DNA of 64,000 bases, taken from IMG/VR virus record IMGVR_UViG_3300031455_000001, positions 91,346 to 155,345 of that record. One strand, 5' to 3'. This document shows, piece after piece, positions 48,476 through 60,913 of the stretch. How positions within the stretch are numbered: position 1 is the first letter of the stretch; every line of letters begins with the position of its first letter. The translations under genes and the position numbers were made by a program. The notes under the pieces are model-generated. The model made no database searches. It was given only the letters and a program-made list of their open reading frames with translations, and was not told where the DNA came from. Source of the DNA: a virus.

Positions 48476-49480
48476 ATGTCTAAGAGAATAGAAAAAGTAG
48501 CAGATCATTTTTGGGACAACATAGTTAATGAGGATAATAGAGATTTTATAGAAAGCTTTCTAGAGCAACCTCATCTATCTCCAGATTCAGTTGGACAATA
48601 TAGATCAGCGTTGAAGATTTTTGCAAAGTGGATTTATGACAATACATATTCTGAAAATGAAGGCAGAGAAAAGCTAATAACTGAGCTGATTCCCAGAGAT
48701 GCTGGAAAATATCAAGCTTGGCTCAAAAAGAAGGGCTTAAGTTCTGGTTCGATAAGATTCAAGAGGTCAGCAGTTTCTAGTTTGTGTATTTACATAGAAG
48801 GAATGTATGACAAAGAATATCCCAACTTTAGAAACATATTTACTAAAGCAGTAAAACAAATAAAGAAGAGTCCTAAAAAAGAAAAGAATCCTTTAAATAG
48901 TAAAGAGTTGTCTCATCTTGCAGATGTTCTTGAAGAAAAAGGCGAATTGCAAAAACTGGCTTACTTATGGTTTACCTATATCACTGGTTGCAGACGAGAA
49001 GAGTCCAGACAGATAAGAGTAGAGATAGCTGGCTATGATCGTTATGTCAATAAGAAAGGCGATAAAAAAGAGTATTATCAAACTCACACAGTCAGAGCTA
49101 AAGGCGCTGGAGAAGAAGGTAAAATAAGAAGGTTTAATTTTGATCAGAGGGCTATGGATGCCATCACAGCTTGGGTTGAATATAGAAAGACACAAGTTGA
49201 AGACGATGATTGCGAGTTTTTGTTTGTCAGTAAGAGAGGTGGCAAATATCAACAAGTGTCAAAAAACACATTTAATTCATGGTGTCAGAAGTTTAGTGAG
49301 ATCTTAGAAGGAAGACCAGTTCATCCCCATTTAATAAGATCAACTAGAGCCACTATAGCAAAGGTGGAAGATGGAGTTAGTATTGAATCTATCCAAAAGA
49401 TGCTGGGTCACAATTCATCTGAAACTACGAAGATATACATTGTAAATGAAGATGATGACGATGATGACGATTTGTATTAA
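48476..49480 (+). CDS. Tyrosine integrase embedded in the late operon (334 aa)
   Basis: ATG with AAGTAGGTG upstream. The catalytic residues of the lambda-integrase family are present: TGCRREE near residue 171, HLIRST near 284, LGHNSS near 310 and the tyrosine in KIYIV near 320. The N-terminal SAM-like domain (LSPDSVGQYRSALKIFAKW) is intact. The last residues are a run of aspartates encoded by a short GATGAT-type repeat. It sits between the tail-assembly genes and the tape measure, an unusual place for an integrase, which implies late expression or a structural link. Confidence 0.85.
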   Translation: MSKRIEKVADHFWDNIVNEDNRDFIESFLEQPHLSPDSVGQYRSALKIFAKWIYDNTYSENEGREKLITELIPRDAGKYQAWLKKKGLSSGSIRFKRSAVSSLCIYIEGMYDKEYPNFRNIFTKAVKQIKKSPKKEKNPLNSKELSHLADVLEEKGELQKLAYLWFTYITGCRREESRQIRVEIAGYDRYVNKKGDKKEYYQTHTVRAKGAGEEGKIRRFNFDQRAMDAITAWVEYRKTQVEDDDCEFLFVSKRGGKYQQVSKNTFNSWCQKFSEILEGRPVHPHLIRSTRATIAKVEDGVSIESIQKMLGHNSSETTKIYIVNEDDDDDDDLY

Positions 49481-49506
49481 GGCTAAGGATATTTCCTTAG
49501 TCTTTT
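49481..49506 (+). terminator. Possible terminator after the integrase
   Basis: GCTAAGGA and TTCCTTAG(T)C form a stem around a 3-nt loop, followed by CTTTTCC. The T tract is short, so termination is probably partial. A TAGGGT/ACCCTA hairpin lies further down near 49550. Confidence 0.5.
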
Positions 49507-49590
49507 CCTTATAGTCTATGAATCGGTTCGTAGTTTACAAGGAGAAAGCTAGGGTGAAAGAACCCTATTAGTAAAAGGGGTGTATAGATA

Positions 49591-52500
49591 TTGAGCAAAG
49601 GCAGTAATGATTTAAATCTTTTGTTAAAAGCGAAAGTTGTTAAAATTAAAGTTGAATTAGACGGCAAAGGAAGCAATCTTCCTACCCAAGTGAGGAATAT
49701 TTCTAGAAGTCTAATAAAACATCCTGTTAAATTAAAAGTTCAATTAGACGGCAAAATTGGAGATCTTAATAAGCAGGTGAAATTGATCACTAACACTCTT
49801 AATGCAAGCAAAGGTTTTAAACCTATAAAACTTGCAGTTCAGATAGATGTTGCTGGATCAGCAATGAATATCAAGAGTCAGCTTCAAGGTGTTTATAAAA
49901 CTGTAGAAGATTTTAATAGAAAATACGGTGTACAGCTTGACAAGATGCAAAGACAGACAGCGAAAGCTAGTACATTGGCTGTTGGTGCAACAAGTGGAAA
50001 AGTTCCTATGGATGCAGGTGTCGGGAACTTCAACAACATCAAACAATATGTTAATCAATTAAAAGAAGCAGAAAGAATTATGAAATCAAAATTACCAAAA
50101 GGTCAAAGTGGATTATTCAGTTCTTTTGAAATGAAAGATGCACAAGGTAATTTAAAAGGATTCATTGCAACATTAGAAAGAGCTAATGGTGTAGTTGATA
50201 AGGTTCGTTATAACTTCAACAAGGATAAGAACGCATTCCAAGTAATAGATAGAACGACAGCAAATAACACCGCAAAACTGATAGATCAACAACTGAGAAA
50301 ACTTCAAACATTAGAGCGTCAAATTGACACAACTGGAAGACAAGCAGGACAATTCAGAACAGAGTATAACAGGCTTATCACGGCAGGTGCAACTGGAAAC
50401 CTGAACGCCTCTGAGGTAGCTAATTTTAATAATAAGTTAAAAGAATCTATTTCAGTAACTAAGCAAAGAGAACAAGTTGTTAGATCTCTGACCAAAATGC
50501 TAAGAGAAACTCATCACGTAGAAGGTCTTCTAGGTCAAGACAACATCAAAGCAGTGAGAAATTTAGCTAGTAGAGCTACTTCGACCAATGAATTAGCAAG
50601 AGCGCAAGCAGAGCTAAACAGAATGGTTAAGATGCAAGATGCTAATAAAGATATGGGCAGAAGAGAAAAAGCTTTAAGAAAATTAAAAGAGACAATGATG
50701 GAGGTTTCCCGTGTAACTGGAATGGAAGCGTCAACCATTGAGGCTCGTTATGCTCAACTATCTAAAAGTGTAGGTGGCAACTTAGGAAAGATTACGCAGG
50801 AACTTAAGAAATATGAACGCATAGTTCAGAGAGTTTCAGATCAATCCAGAATAAGCAGTCTGCAAGGCGCAGAAGGCAGTATGGTTAATAGCAAAAATCA
50901 ATTCAGCAATAAGAAGATGAATAGTTTAATTGCTAGCGGCGATGTTAATGCGATGAGGCAATACCTCTCTGACACTCAGAAATTAGATATTGCGATGATG
51001 AGAGTAGGTAAAAATGCTAATGGAGTGACTAAGTTAACTGCTCAACTAGTAGGCACAGGGAAAACTGTCAAACAGGTTTCTTTTGAAGTAGATCGACTTA
51101 GTGGAAAACTTAGAAGACTTCCAGACTCGTTAGTTTTTAACCGCAATGCAAATCTTGGTGTTTTTGAACAATTAAAGATTGCGATGGCTCGTGTCCCTGT
51201 ATGGATGGCAGCTATGACAGCATTTTATGGGACTATTAACCTAATTAGAAACATGTCACGTGAGATATTAGAACTAGATAAATCTCTTACAAACTTGCGA
51301 AGAGTAGCAAGTGGAAATATAAACATCGACACAATGTTCTACGGTGCAATTGATCTATCTAAAGAACTTGGTAACAATATTCACGATGTTATGAAATCAG
51401 TAGAAGAATTGGCTCGTACTTTTGGTACTTTCAATGAAAGACAATTGTTAGACATTACTAAAACAGCTACATTGATGTCAAACGTATCTGATTTAAAAGC
51501 AGATGAAGCAACTCAAACATTAGTGGGAACAATGAATGCTTTCAATATTGAAGCATCTGAGTCAATTAGAATTGTAGACGCATTAAACGAGGTTAACATA
51601 TCAGCCTCCTTGTACAGTAATGTATATGTAAAATGGTGTATATCGGTGAAAATCCTATTTTGTAAATATAAATTATTAATCATATTTTTATATTGGGGAC
51701 AATACCGACAGAAACTCTTGAGATTCAAGAGGACTGCTAGAGACTGCCATCACCTGCCCTATTATTAAGTTAAGGGCAAAGGTACAGTCCGACCTTCCGA
51801 AATAACAACAAATGAAACGGAAGAGTTAAATAGAGATATTTAACCGCTATACATAAGTATAGTCAGTAACCTGATTTAAAGGTGAAAGTAACAGAGTGAG
51901 ATAATGACTACGCAATTTCTACTCAACAACTAGCAACAGGATTGAGGAAGTCAGCTTCAACAGCAAAAACTTTCGGTAGACATACATGCCGATTTGCATG
52001 GCGACATGCATTAGATAAATTTAGCCATATCGGTGAAAATCGCAGGGAAAAATAAGCGACAATACCGAGGAAAGATCGATTTAAAATGTGATAAGAACTA
52101 GGGATTGGTTCTTGCGCAGGGTTTTAGTAGACCAATATAGATAAGTCAAAAGAAAGATACTTAACTAAATGCGGACATACATTAATAAGCATTTGGGAGA
52201 AAGATATCTATAAAAATACAGAAAAACTACTAAACTCAATTTTAAATCGGAATCCGTCACGACTATGTTAATTGCAACAGTAATGTTGCAGTTCTACGCT
52301 AGACATCTTTAAATCCAATTTTCAATTAAAGATGAAGATAGAGTCTGAGCTACACACAATAACCTAGAGGTGTAGAGGTAGGCAGAAATGACCTACCCCT
52401 AACAATTTATACTTATTTGTTAGAGTAACAAAACTGGTGTCATTAGAAGAAAATGTCGGACATATTACTGCAATCGGTGCAGTTACTATGGAATCAGGAA

Positions 52501-55500
52501 ATATTATTGGTAATTCATTAAAAACAATATATTCTCGTATAACAACTTTGGATTCATCTAGAGAGGTTTTGCAAAGTGTTGGCGTTGAGATGGACAATAT
52601 GGACGGTAGTATTAGAGATGTAAGTGATATAATGAATGATCTAGGAGGAAAGTGGAGTTCTCTGTCAAATGAACAGCGACAAAATATCGCTGTTACAGTT
52701 GCAGGTAGATACCAGCTATCGAGATTTTTAGCTCTAATGAACAACTATGATATGTCTCTTGAGGCTACAAATACTGCTGTTCATTCACAAGGGTCTGCTC
52801 TTAGAGAGAATGCTGAATACCTAAAGTCTTTCGAATCACGAATTAACTCCCTTAAGAATGGATTTACAGAATTTTCACAAGCTGTAGGTAATGCAATTTT
52901 AAGTGATAGTATGATGTTGATAATCAACCTTCTTACTAATTTAGCTGAAGGCGCTGTTGCAGTAATACAGAAATTTGGAGTTCTTCCGGGTGTTCTTTTA
53001 GCCGTATTTGGAATAATGAACAAATTTGGAGTCTTCAACAAAATGAAAAACGACATGTTAGCATTTAATGCAGGACTAACTGTGTTTGCCTCTAATTATC
53101 GTAAAGCGTTGAGTGATAATGGAAATGTCGGAAGAGTAAATGCCATGCAAACCGCTTGGGGTGGAGTTACAAGATCAACAGAAGGAGCAACTAAAGCTAC
53201 TAAACTCTGGGCTACAACAGTCAAAGGTGCGATGGTATCTACTGGTGTAGGAGCCTTATTTGTAGGTCTTGGATTCGTTATTGAAAAAGTCGTAAAGAAA
53301 ATGGGAGATGCAAAGCGTAAAGCTGAAGAAGTTAAAGCGACTAATGAAAAAATGGTTACAAGCTTTAGATCTCACAGAGATGGAATGTCTGGACTTGTTT
53401 CACGCTACGAAGAACTTGCAACGAAACAAAAATTGACAACAGAAGAAACGCAAGAATTTAGCAATCTTCAAAAGCAGTTGGCAGAAGAAATACCAACAAC
53501 TGTAGAGTTTATTGACGCAAACGGTGAAGCTCATTTGAAGAATGTTGATGCGATTAAACAGGAAGTTAATCAAGTTAAAGAATTGTCTAAGGCAAATGCT
53601 GAACTTGAATTGATGCAGTTTAATGAAAAACTTGAAGAACAAGCAAAGTCATATGAGAAAATCACTGACAAAATCAAGAAGCTAAAAGATGAGAGAGTAG
53701 CGCTAGAGGAAAGTGACGGCAAAACGACTAAGTCCGATGCAGGCAAAAACACTAATATGAGTAATGTTGGCGTAGGTGGAATTGGAAGAGATATTGTCGT
53801 AGACAACACGCAAAAGATTCAAGAAAATAAAATCGCAACACTAATGGCAGAGTCTGAAAAGACAGATGCAATTCAAAAAACAATTGGTATGGTTAAAAAT
53901 CAAACAATGGCTTATTTTGAAGCCAATAACATGATGAGCAACCTTGGTGAACAACAAGTAAAAGTTATTGAGAACTTCTTGCAATACAATGAATCAATTA
54001 TTAGAAACGCAGATGACACAGTCCAAGCTGGTATTATGATGACTGAAATGGGTAAACAGGTTGGTACTGTTTTCTCAGATTCTACTGATATTCTTAGAGA
54101 TCGCTTAGGAGAAGGTTCAGATGCGTTCATGCAAGTGACAGAATCTATAGGTCATATGTCTAGAAACGTACCGAAATCATTCTTATCTCTTACAGATTCA
54201 CAAGGAAATGTAGTCAAATCAAATACAGATATTATAAACGGTTTAAAAGAGATGATTAACGTTTCGGTTAATCTAGCAGGTGCTGGAGCAGACAATACAC
54301 AAGGGTTTATTGATAGACTTGTAACGGTTGGTCTATCAGCAGATGAAGCTAAAAATCTTCTTTACAGAATGTCTGTTGAACAGCAAAATGTTGAGATACA
54401 ATCCGCTCTTACAGCCGAAGGTATTGATGGTCAAACGGAATCGATGGAGGATCTAAATGAGACTTTAATAGAAGCTATAGATCTTCAATCCAGCTTATTT
54501 GGATTTGGTGGCGGAGAGATTTCTGGTCTGAAGAGTCATATTCAAAACATGGAATTAATAATAGAGACTCATGGAGACGCTGGCAGATCAAGTCAGAGTT
54601 TTATAGAATCTCAAGTAGCTATAATGGATGCGCTTGGATTAACATCGGAAGAATTGGAAAAAAATAAATACAAAATATTTGATGTATTAGAGGTTCTAGA
54701 ACTTTTAGACTTAACATCTTACGATGTGCAAGACACATGGGAAGAGTTTATAAAGAAAAACGAAAACTTAACAGATTCTCAAAAAGAATTGTTACTTGGA
54801 TTCGATGGAACTGCAAGCATTATAACTGGAAAGCTTCATGAGATAAACGAAGGTCAAGATGGAATTGTAGAAGGTGCAAAGTTAGCTAAGGAAGATGTCG
54901 AAAACGTTTGGAACACAATCACTTTAGAACCTATTCGATGGACTCAGATCATGGGGAGTCATCTTGATGTAGGGTTAAGTATTGATCAAATCAGAGAGAA
55001 ACTTGGTTTGTTAGCTGATAAAATCAACACACCAACTGGAGATGTTTATCTAGATGGATTCTTAGAGAAATTCACTACAACAGATGGCAAGATAGACGAG
55101 ACAGAGGCTAACCTATTGTTGTTAAAGCAACTTATTGAGACACCAATTTACGCGAGTATTTTCGATCCTGTGAAAGATGAAGCAGACAAAACAAAAGAGT
55201 CGATTGGAAAAGCAGAGGAAGGCGTCAATACATTCCAAGGTGTCCTTAATACTCCTGTTAATGTATCATCATTCTTCAGCCCTATTCAATCAGGAATAGG
55301 TTTAGTTAACGATGATATCACAGCGTTGAGCGACAACTGGAAAACAACGGGCAACATTCTATCTACACCACTACCAGTGCCTATTCAGTCACCGTTCGAA
55401 GCTTTAAAAACAGACATGTTAAATAATAATAAAACTGCGGAAACTTCTATAACTGCTATTGGCAATGTGGTATCAGCAGGCGCGGGAGTAAATACAGTGA

Positions 55501-58500
55501 CTGGCGATTTGCAGATTATCTCATCAGAAGCTGATGTGACAGTACAAGCTGTTGATAAAGTTAAGTCTGCATTAGGCAATATCGGTGAGAATCTTGCTGT
55601 AGGAATTGTTACAGAGAAGTTTGGAGAAATAGGCAAACTTTCAGATGATACAAAAGCGAAGGTCGATCTTCTTAGAGACGCTATTGCTTTGATAAATGGA
55701 ATAGGTTTTGGTGGTATCAATAACTTCACTGAAGCACTTGGAAATTTGTCTCACAACTTAGCTTCAGTAAAAGATTATGCAACTGATACTGCTGACGCTC
55801 AAAAAGCTGTTATAGACGCTTTTAGAAGAGTGATGGATGAGACCGCTAAATACAACACATCTCTTGTAAACACTGGAACCAACACTACAAGTGCATGGGA
55901 TAGAATGACTGCCGCAATTGAAGCGTGTATTGCTAGAATCGTAGTGGCAATTGGTAAAAATAGTAAAGCCTTAGACATGATGAAAAAAGATTCAAGTGAT
56001 AGTACAAAAGCTATTGTTGCAGATTTCGACAAAGCTTCAAAACAAGTTGTTCAAAAAGTTGAAAATATGGCTGATAGAATGCGAAACGAATTTAGAGGCG
56101 GACTGAAAGATATAGTCGATCAGGCTGGTAATCTACCTAAGAGAATCGGCGATGCAATCAGTAGGAATATTACTGATGCTTCAAGCGCAATGGATGCTCT
56201 TGCAAAAACTATGGTTAGTCGATTTAAGTCTGAACTAGGTATAAGTGGATCTGGTGGCGGTATGGGCGGAGGCATCGGAGGTCAAGTTGCTAAAGGTCTT
56301 GTAGAAGGTCTTGGTGGAGGAGATATTCAAACAGTTGGTAGAAATGCTTTCAAAGGTTTTGCTGATGGCGCTTTCAACTCTACAGAAGCAATACAAGACT
56401 ATTTAAGGTATGGTCAAGACTTCGCTGGTGCAGGCACGGGAGTATTTGCAGGGATGGCTAGAACTTCTGGTTACGGAATGCGGAGCGATCCATTTACAGG
56501 TCAACAAAGAATGCATAATGGAGTAGATTATGCAGGATCTATCGGTACACCTATCTATGCTAGAACAGGAGGTAAGGTTGTATTCTCTGGATATGGTCAA
56601 AGTGGATCTGGTTATGGTGGATACGGGAACATTGTTGTAGTTCAAGACGGTAGTGGTCTTAACCATATGTATGCTCATAATAGTGCAAATCACGTTAGGC
56701 AAGGACAAACTATCTCACCGCGTCAAAGAATCGCAAGCATGGGTTCAACTGGTAATTCAACTGGATCTCATTTGCATTACGAAGTGAGAAGAAACGGCAG
56801 ATCTATATTCCCAGGATTTTACAATGGTGGTTTCATCAAGAAACGCATGATTGCAGAAGTCGGAGAAGAGGGTGCTGAAGCAATTATCCCATTAATTGCA
56901 AAACGTAGAGCAAGAGGATTGGATCTATGGGAAGAAACAGGAAGCAAACTTGGAATTGATCCAGAACTTATCGAATGGGTGAAAAACACCTCTAGTAAAA
57001 GTAGGAAATCTGGTGGAGTTGCAATGGATGGAGGTCACACTGGTCACGCCCACGCACTTAGTGGTATGGGCGGAGGAGAGAGTGGCGGTGGAGGAGACTC
57101 TGGATCTTCTGGAGTAATGAAACCTTCTGCACCAACATTTGTAGGATCGACAAACATGGATGGAAACTATGTAATGAGTACCCTTGCTCTTGCTGAAAAA
57201 GTTAAAATAAATCAAGAAGAGCGTAAGATGGCAATCTACGATGGAAACATAAGAATAAGAGAAACACAATTGCAAGCACTTACTAAGAACACATTAAAAT
57301 ATCGTGATGCTTTGAAAGGTATAATTTATTATGAAAACTTAAACTTGGCACTTGCTAAGAAAGATTTGGCACAAACCAAGAAGCGTAATTCATGGGTTAA
57401 TACTCGTATTCATCAACTTTCCAAGATAACTAAACACACTGAAAAACAAAGAGAAGAATATAACAAGCTTCAACAAGAATATGATCAAAACATCTCTAAG
57501 ATTAAAGGATTGGAAAACACAATTCAAGGCACAATGAACAGTGTGAGAGAGAGATCTCTTGAGATTTTTACAGACTTTATTAGTGAGATAACTTCAAATT
57601 ATGACAAGGCTTTAAAAGTTATTCAAGATAAGACGGATGATTTAGAGTTTAAGGTTGAGGTATTAGGTTATGTTCAACCAGAAAACAAAAAAGAATTACT
57701 TAACTTATTGAATCAGATTGCTCTTGAGGCTCAGAAGCAACAGGCTAATGAAGGCAAAAGAGTTTCAACATTAACAACTCAATATAACTCAGCAGTGAAA
57801 AAACATGGAAAAAACTCTAGTCAAGCTAAATTCGTTAAAGAAGAATTAGACAAGTCTAAGGAAGCTTACGAAGATTACACAATTGCAGTCCTACGTGCTG
57901 AAAAAGAGATTAAAGACACTAGAGCAGATGTTGCTGATCAAGCAATAAAAGAACTACGTGAATATTACTCCAACATGAAAACTATGGCATCAAATGCTAT
58001 AGACGCTGAAATCAATGAACTGAGAAAAGCTCATGACAAAAAGATGGGTCTATATGATGATGAAATTAAAAAGATCAATGACGTATATGACAAAAAATTA
58101 GATGGCATGAACAAAGAACGTGATGCGGAAAGCTATCAAGAAGACCTAAACGAGAAGAATGATAAAAAATCTGACCTAGTAAATAAAATCGCTCTATTAT
58201 CCAAAGATAACACAACGGCAGGTAGAAAACGTTTAGCAGAAGCTGAGAAAGAATTAGCTGAACTAGACAAGGAGATAAGAGAGTTTACAAAATCTCGTCA
58301 AGATGAGTTGCTTCGCCAAGCAATTGAGGATCAGAAGAATGCTCAAATTGAAGAAATCAATAACAAAAAAGAGACTGAGACAGAAAAGTTAGATATTCAT
58401 GTCGAAGGTCTTGAGTCAGAGAAAGAAGCTATCAACAAGCAATATGATGATATCTTGAATAATGATAAGTATTGGGCTGAAATGCGTAATACCGCCATTA

Positions 58501-59540
58501 AAGGTAGCTTTACTCAAATCAAGAACGAACTTGCTATAATGCAAGGTGATTTGAATAACATGAATAAAGGAATTTTTGATGGCTTAACTCAGAGTTTTGC
58601 GAACTTCACAGATGAAGCTAAAAGACAGATTGCAGAAATGAACGCATTGTCAATTGACAATATGATTTATAATTCAGCAGATCCAACGAAGGCTGTCGAT
58701 AGTGCTTGGCAATCTGGTCAATATAAAATGACTGATGGTAAATCAACTGCAAAACCACCTACTGTAACAGTTCCGAAAAATGAAACAACACCAAAACCAA
58801 AAGCAACTCCTGCACCAAAACCAGCTCCAAAACCAGCTCCAAAACCTGCAACAGCCGCGACAGAGTATTATACCATTAAAAAGGGTGATACTTTTGGTCA
58901 CATCGAACAAAGATACAAGCTTCCAAGTGGATCTTTGCAAAAATTAAACCCAAGTCTCGATCCTAAGAAATTACAGATCGGACAGAGAATCGTACTACGC
59001 AAAGCTTCTTCAACAAGTTCTGGAGGAAGCTCTTCTAGTGGTTCTGCTAACAGAAAAACAACAAGCGCACTTAATTTTAGAAGTAGTCCTGCATATGGAA
59101 ATAACATAATCACAAGTATCCCTAAAGATGCTAAGGTGGAATATGTTGGCATGGAAAAGGGTTGGGCTAAAATTAAGTACAACAACAAAACAGGATATGT
59201 TGGAGCCGATTATCTGAAGAAATTCGATACGGGTGGCTATACTGGCAACTGGACTGGCAATGAAGGTAAAGTTGCAATGCTACATAAGAAAGAGCAGGTC
59301 TTCAATAGAGACGACACTAAGAATCTTCTTGATGCAAGTAAATTGCTAAGGAGCATGAAGGATGTACTTCCTATTCTTAATAGAGAAACTATCTCTAAGA
59401 AGATGGCAACAGCTAACACTATAACAACAAACGTAACTTATGGAGACATTAACGTTACTGTTCATGGCGGAGATAAAAAGAAAACAAAAGATCTAGCAAC
59501 AGAGATCGTAAAGAAAATTCAGCAAAAAGGAAAGGCTTAA
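49591..59540 (+). CDS. Tape measure protein, split by two group I introns (3061 aa)
   Basis: Coding segments are 49591-51593, 51899-51977 and 52437-59540. Joined, they read through NEV-DNDYAISTQQLATGLRK and KTFG-VSLEENVGHITAIG without a stop. The TTG start follows GGGGTG. The protein sets tail length; 3061 residues predict very roughly 450 nm. Near the C-terminus there is a complete M23 peptidase (NGVDYAG near residue 2052 and HLHYEV beyond), a Pro/Ala/Lys linker, a LysM domain (near 2837) and an SH3 domain (near 2905-2960). These tail-tip wall-cutting and wall-binding domains would be carried into the cell wall during infection. Long coiled-coil segments fill the middle. Confidence 0.9.
51594..51898 (+). 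ncRNA. Group I intron 1 of the tape measure gene (305 nt)
   Basis: The exon ends GAGGT, the intron ends in G, and the next exon starts AGATAATGAC, giving the codon GTA across the junction. The core contains TATCGGTGAAAATCC, GGGGACAATACCGA, ACTGCTAGAGACTGCC and GGTACAGTCC, as in group I P3-P7. There is no ORF inside. Confidence 0.85.
51978..52436 (+). ncRNA. Group I intron 2 of the tape measure gene (459 nt)
   Basis: The exon ends TTCGGT, the intron ends in G, and the next exon begins GTGTCATTAGAA. The core repeats the first intron's TATCGGTGAAAATC...GCGACAATACCGA. It also has a CGACTAT...AGACAT...GATGAAGATAGAGTC element like the terL intron. No endonuclease gene is inside. It lies only 79 nt after intron 1. 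Confidence 0.85.
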
Positions 59541-59574
59541 TCGCCTTTTCTTTTTTATTTAAGGAGAGAAAGAG

Positions 59575-60357
59575 ATGCCGACAATCAAGGAGAAATTGTA
59601 TTTTAACTTCGATGGAGTCTCATGTAGAAATTTTGGTTTAATGCATGTTAACTTGGACAGTGGAATGTTTGAAGAGCAAATTCATGCAAGCAGAGAGATA
59701 AATGAAACAGCTATAAAAGGCAGTGACACGCCTCTCTTTCACAGTGTTGAAGAGTCACCTTTAGGCATTGAATTAGCATTAGCTTTTACAAGAAAATTTA
59801 CAGATAAAGAACTGGAAGATGTGATTCTGTGGCTTTTCCAAGAATCTTATAAACCTTTATTTTTTGAAGATAAACCAGACAGGATATTTCATTGCCTCGC
59901 GATAGGAGATCCTAAACTATTCCACAATGGTCTAAAAGATGGATATGTAACTATCCAAATGAGATGTAAATCATCAAAGATCGTATCTCCAATGATAGTA
60001 AGCCCTCTTTATGATTTATCAACCAATCAAGGTAAGCACAGGGTAAACATCTCTAACAGTGGTCATGTAGAGATCTATCCAGAAATATCAATTGAAAAAA
60101 TTGGTGCAGGCAATATAACTTTTACCAATGTGTCAAATGGTAATAAGATTTTTGAAATACGTGATCTGACTAATTTAGAGAAAATATACGTTAACTGTGA
60201 AAAAGAGATCATTCAGTCAGATGCAATTGGAGTTTATCGATATGACAAAGTAATCGGTGAATATCTTAATATGATGCTCAAACGCGGCGTCAATAATATC
60301 GACATAGAGGGAAGAGCAAAAATAACATTTAGATATATATATAAGTACAAATTCTAA
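59575..60357 (+). CDS. Distal tail protein (Dit-like, 260 aa)
   Basis: ATG after AAGGAGAG. The N-terminal half (YFNFDGVSCRNFGLMHV..., then KPLFFEDKPDRIFHCLAIGD) matches the Dit fold of siphoviruses, a hexameric ring joining the tube to the tail-tip proteins. The C-terminal half is a beta-sandwich (PEISIEKIGAGNITFTNVSN). The order tape measure-Dit-Tal supports the call. Confidence 0.85.
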   Translation: MPTIKEKLYFNFDGVSCRNFGLMHVNLDSGMFEEQIHASREINETAIKGSDTPLFHSVEESPLGIELALAFTRKFTDKELEDVILWLFQESYKPLFFEDKPDRIFHCLAIGDPKLFHNGLKDGYVTIQMRCKSSKIVSPMIVSPLYDLSTNQGKHRVNISNSGHVEIYPEISIEKIGAGNITFTNVSNGNKIFEIRDLTNLEKIYVNCEKEIIQSDAIGVYRYDKVIGEYLNMMLKRGVNNIDIEGRAKITFRYIYKYKF

Positions 60358-60365
60358 TGGTGAAT

Positions 60366-60394
60366 TTGACAAATATGCAAAATAATGGTATAAT
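60366..60394 (+). promoter_or_regulatory. Internal promoter in the tail-tip cluster
   Basis: TTGACA and TATAAT at 17-nt spacing, TGG before the -10. It would start transcripts within a base or two of the next gene's GTG. Confidence 0.65.
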
Positions 60395-60400
60395 GAAAGA

Positions 60401-60910
60401 GTGAGTAAATTGATAGGTAGTGTAGTGTTTTTTCTGAAAACAGATACTTTTATGTCTAAACTCATATCAAGAATTACAAATAGCGAATACAGTCATGTTG
60501 GTATCATAGTTGGATACAATGAAGAAACACAGGTTGCCACTGTTATAGAATCTGACAGATTCGTTGAAACTAGAGTAAATAGCATAGTGTTGTCAGATGA
60601 TTTACATGTTGTTTTCTCTGTAGGAGATATGACGGACGAAACAAGAGATAACGTTGTAGAATATGCTTTCCGTTCTGTTGGTAAAAAATACGACTATTTT
60701 CAAATAATAGGTCTATTTTTTTCGCTCTTATTTAAAAGGAATAGATTCGCTTATTTTAACAGTGCAAACAAGCTGATTTGTTCAGAGCTAATAGATATGG
60801 CATATTTGTCATCGGGAGTGACGAGAAGACATAGTAAAAATATTGGGAATATAACTCCTCAAGAATTGTTGGAGTTATATGATTTTACTATGATTAAAAA
60901 GGGCGTGTAG
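60401..60910 (+). CDS. NlpC/P60-like (YiiX-type) cysteine hydrolase (169 aa)
   Basis: The protein has YSHVGIIVGY near residue 30 and KLICSELID near 127. Both fit the permuted papain-like NlpC/P60 enzymes, in which His and Cys are in this reversed order. They hydrolyse peptide or amide bonds in wall or lipid substrates. No signal peptide is present. The GTG at 60401 falls almost on the start point of the promoter upstream, so it is leaderless from that promoter. A TTG at 60410, after GAGTGAG, is an alternative start. Confidence 0.7.
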   Translation: MSKLIGSVVFFLKTDTFMSKLISRITNSEYSHVGIIVGYNEETQVATVIESDRFVETRVNSIVLSDDLHVVFSVGDMTDETRDNVVEYAFRSVGKKYDYFQIIGLFFSLLFKRNRFAYFNSANKLICSELIDMAYLSSGVTRRHSKNIGNITPQELLELYDFTMIKKGV

Positions 60911-60913
60911 TAT

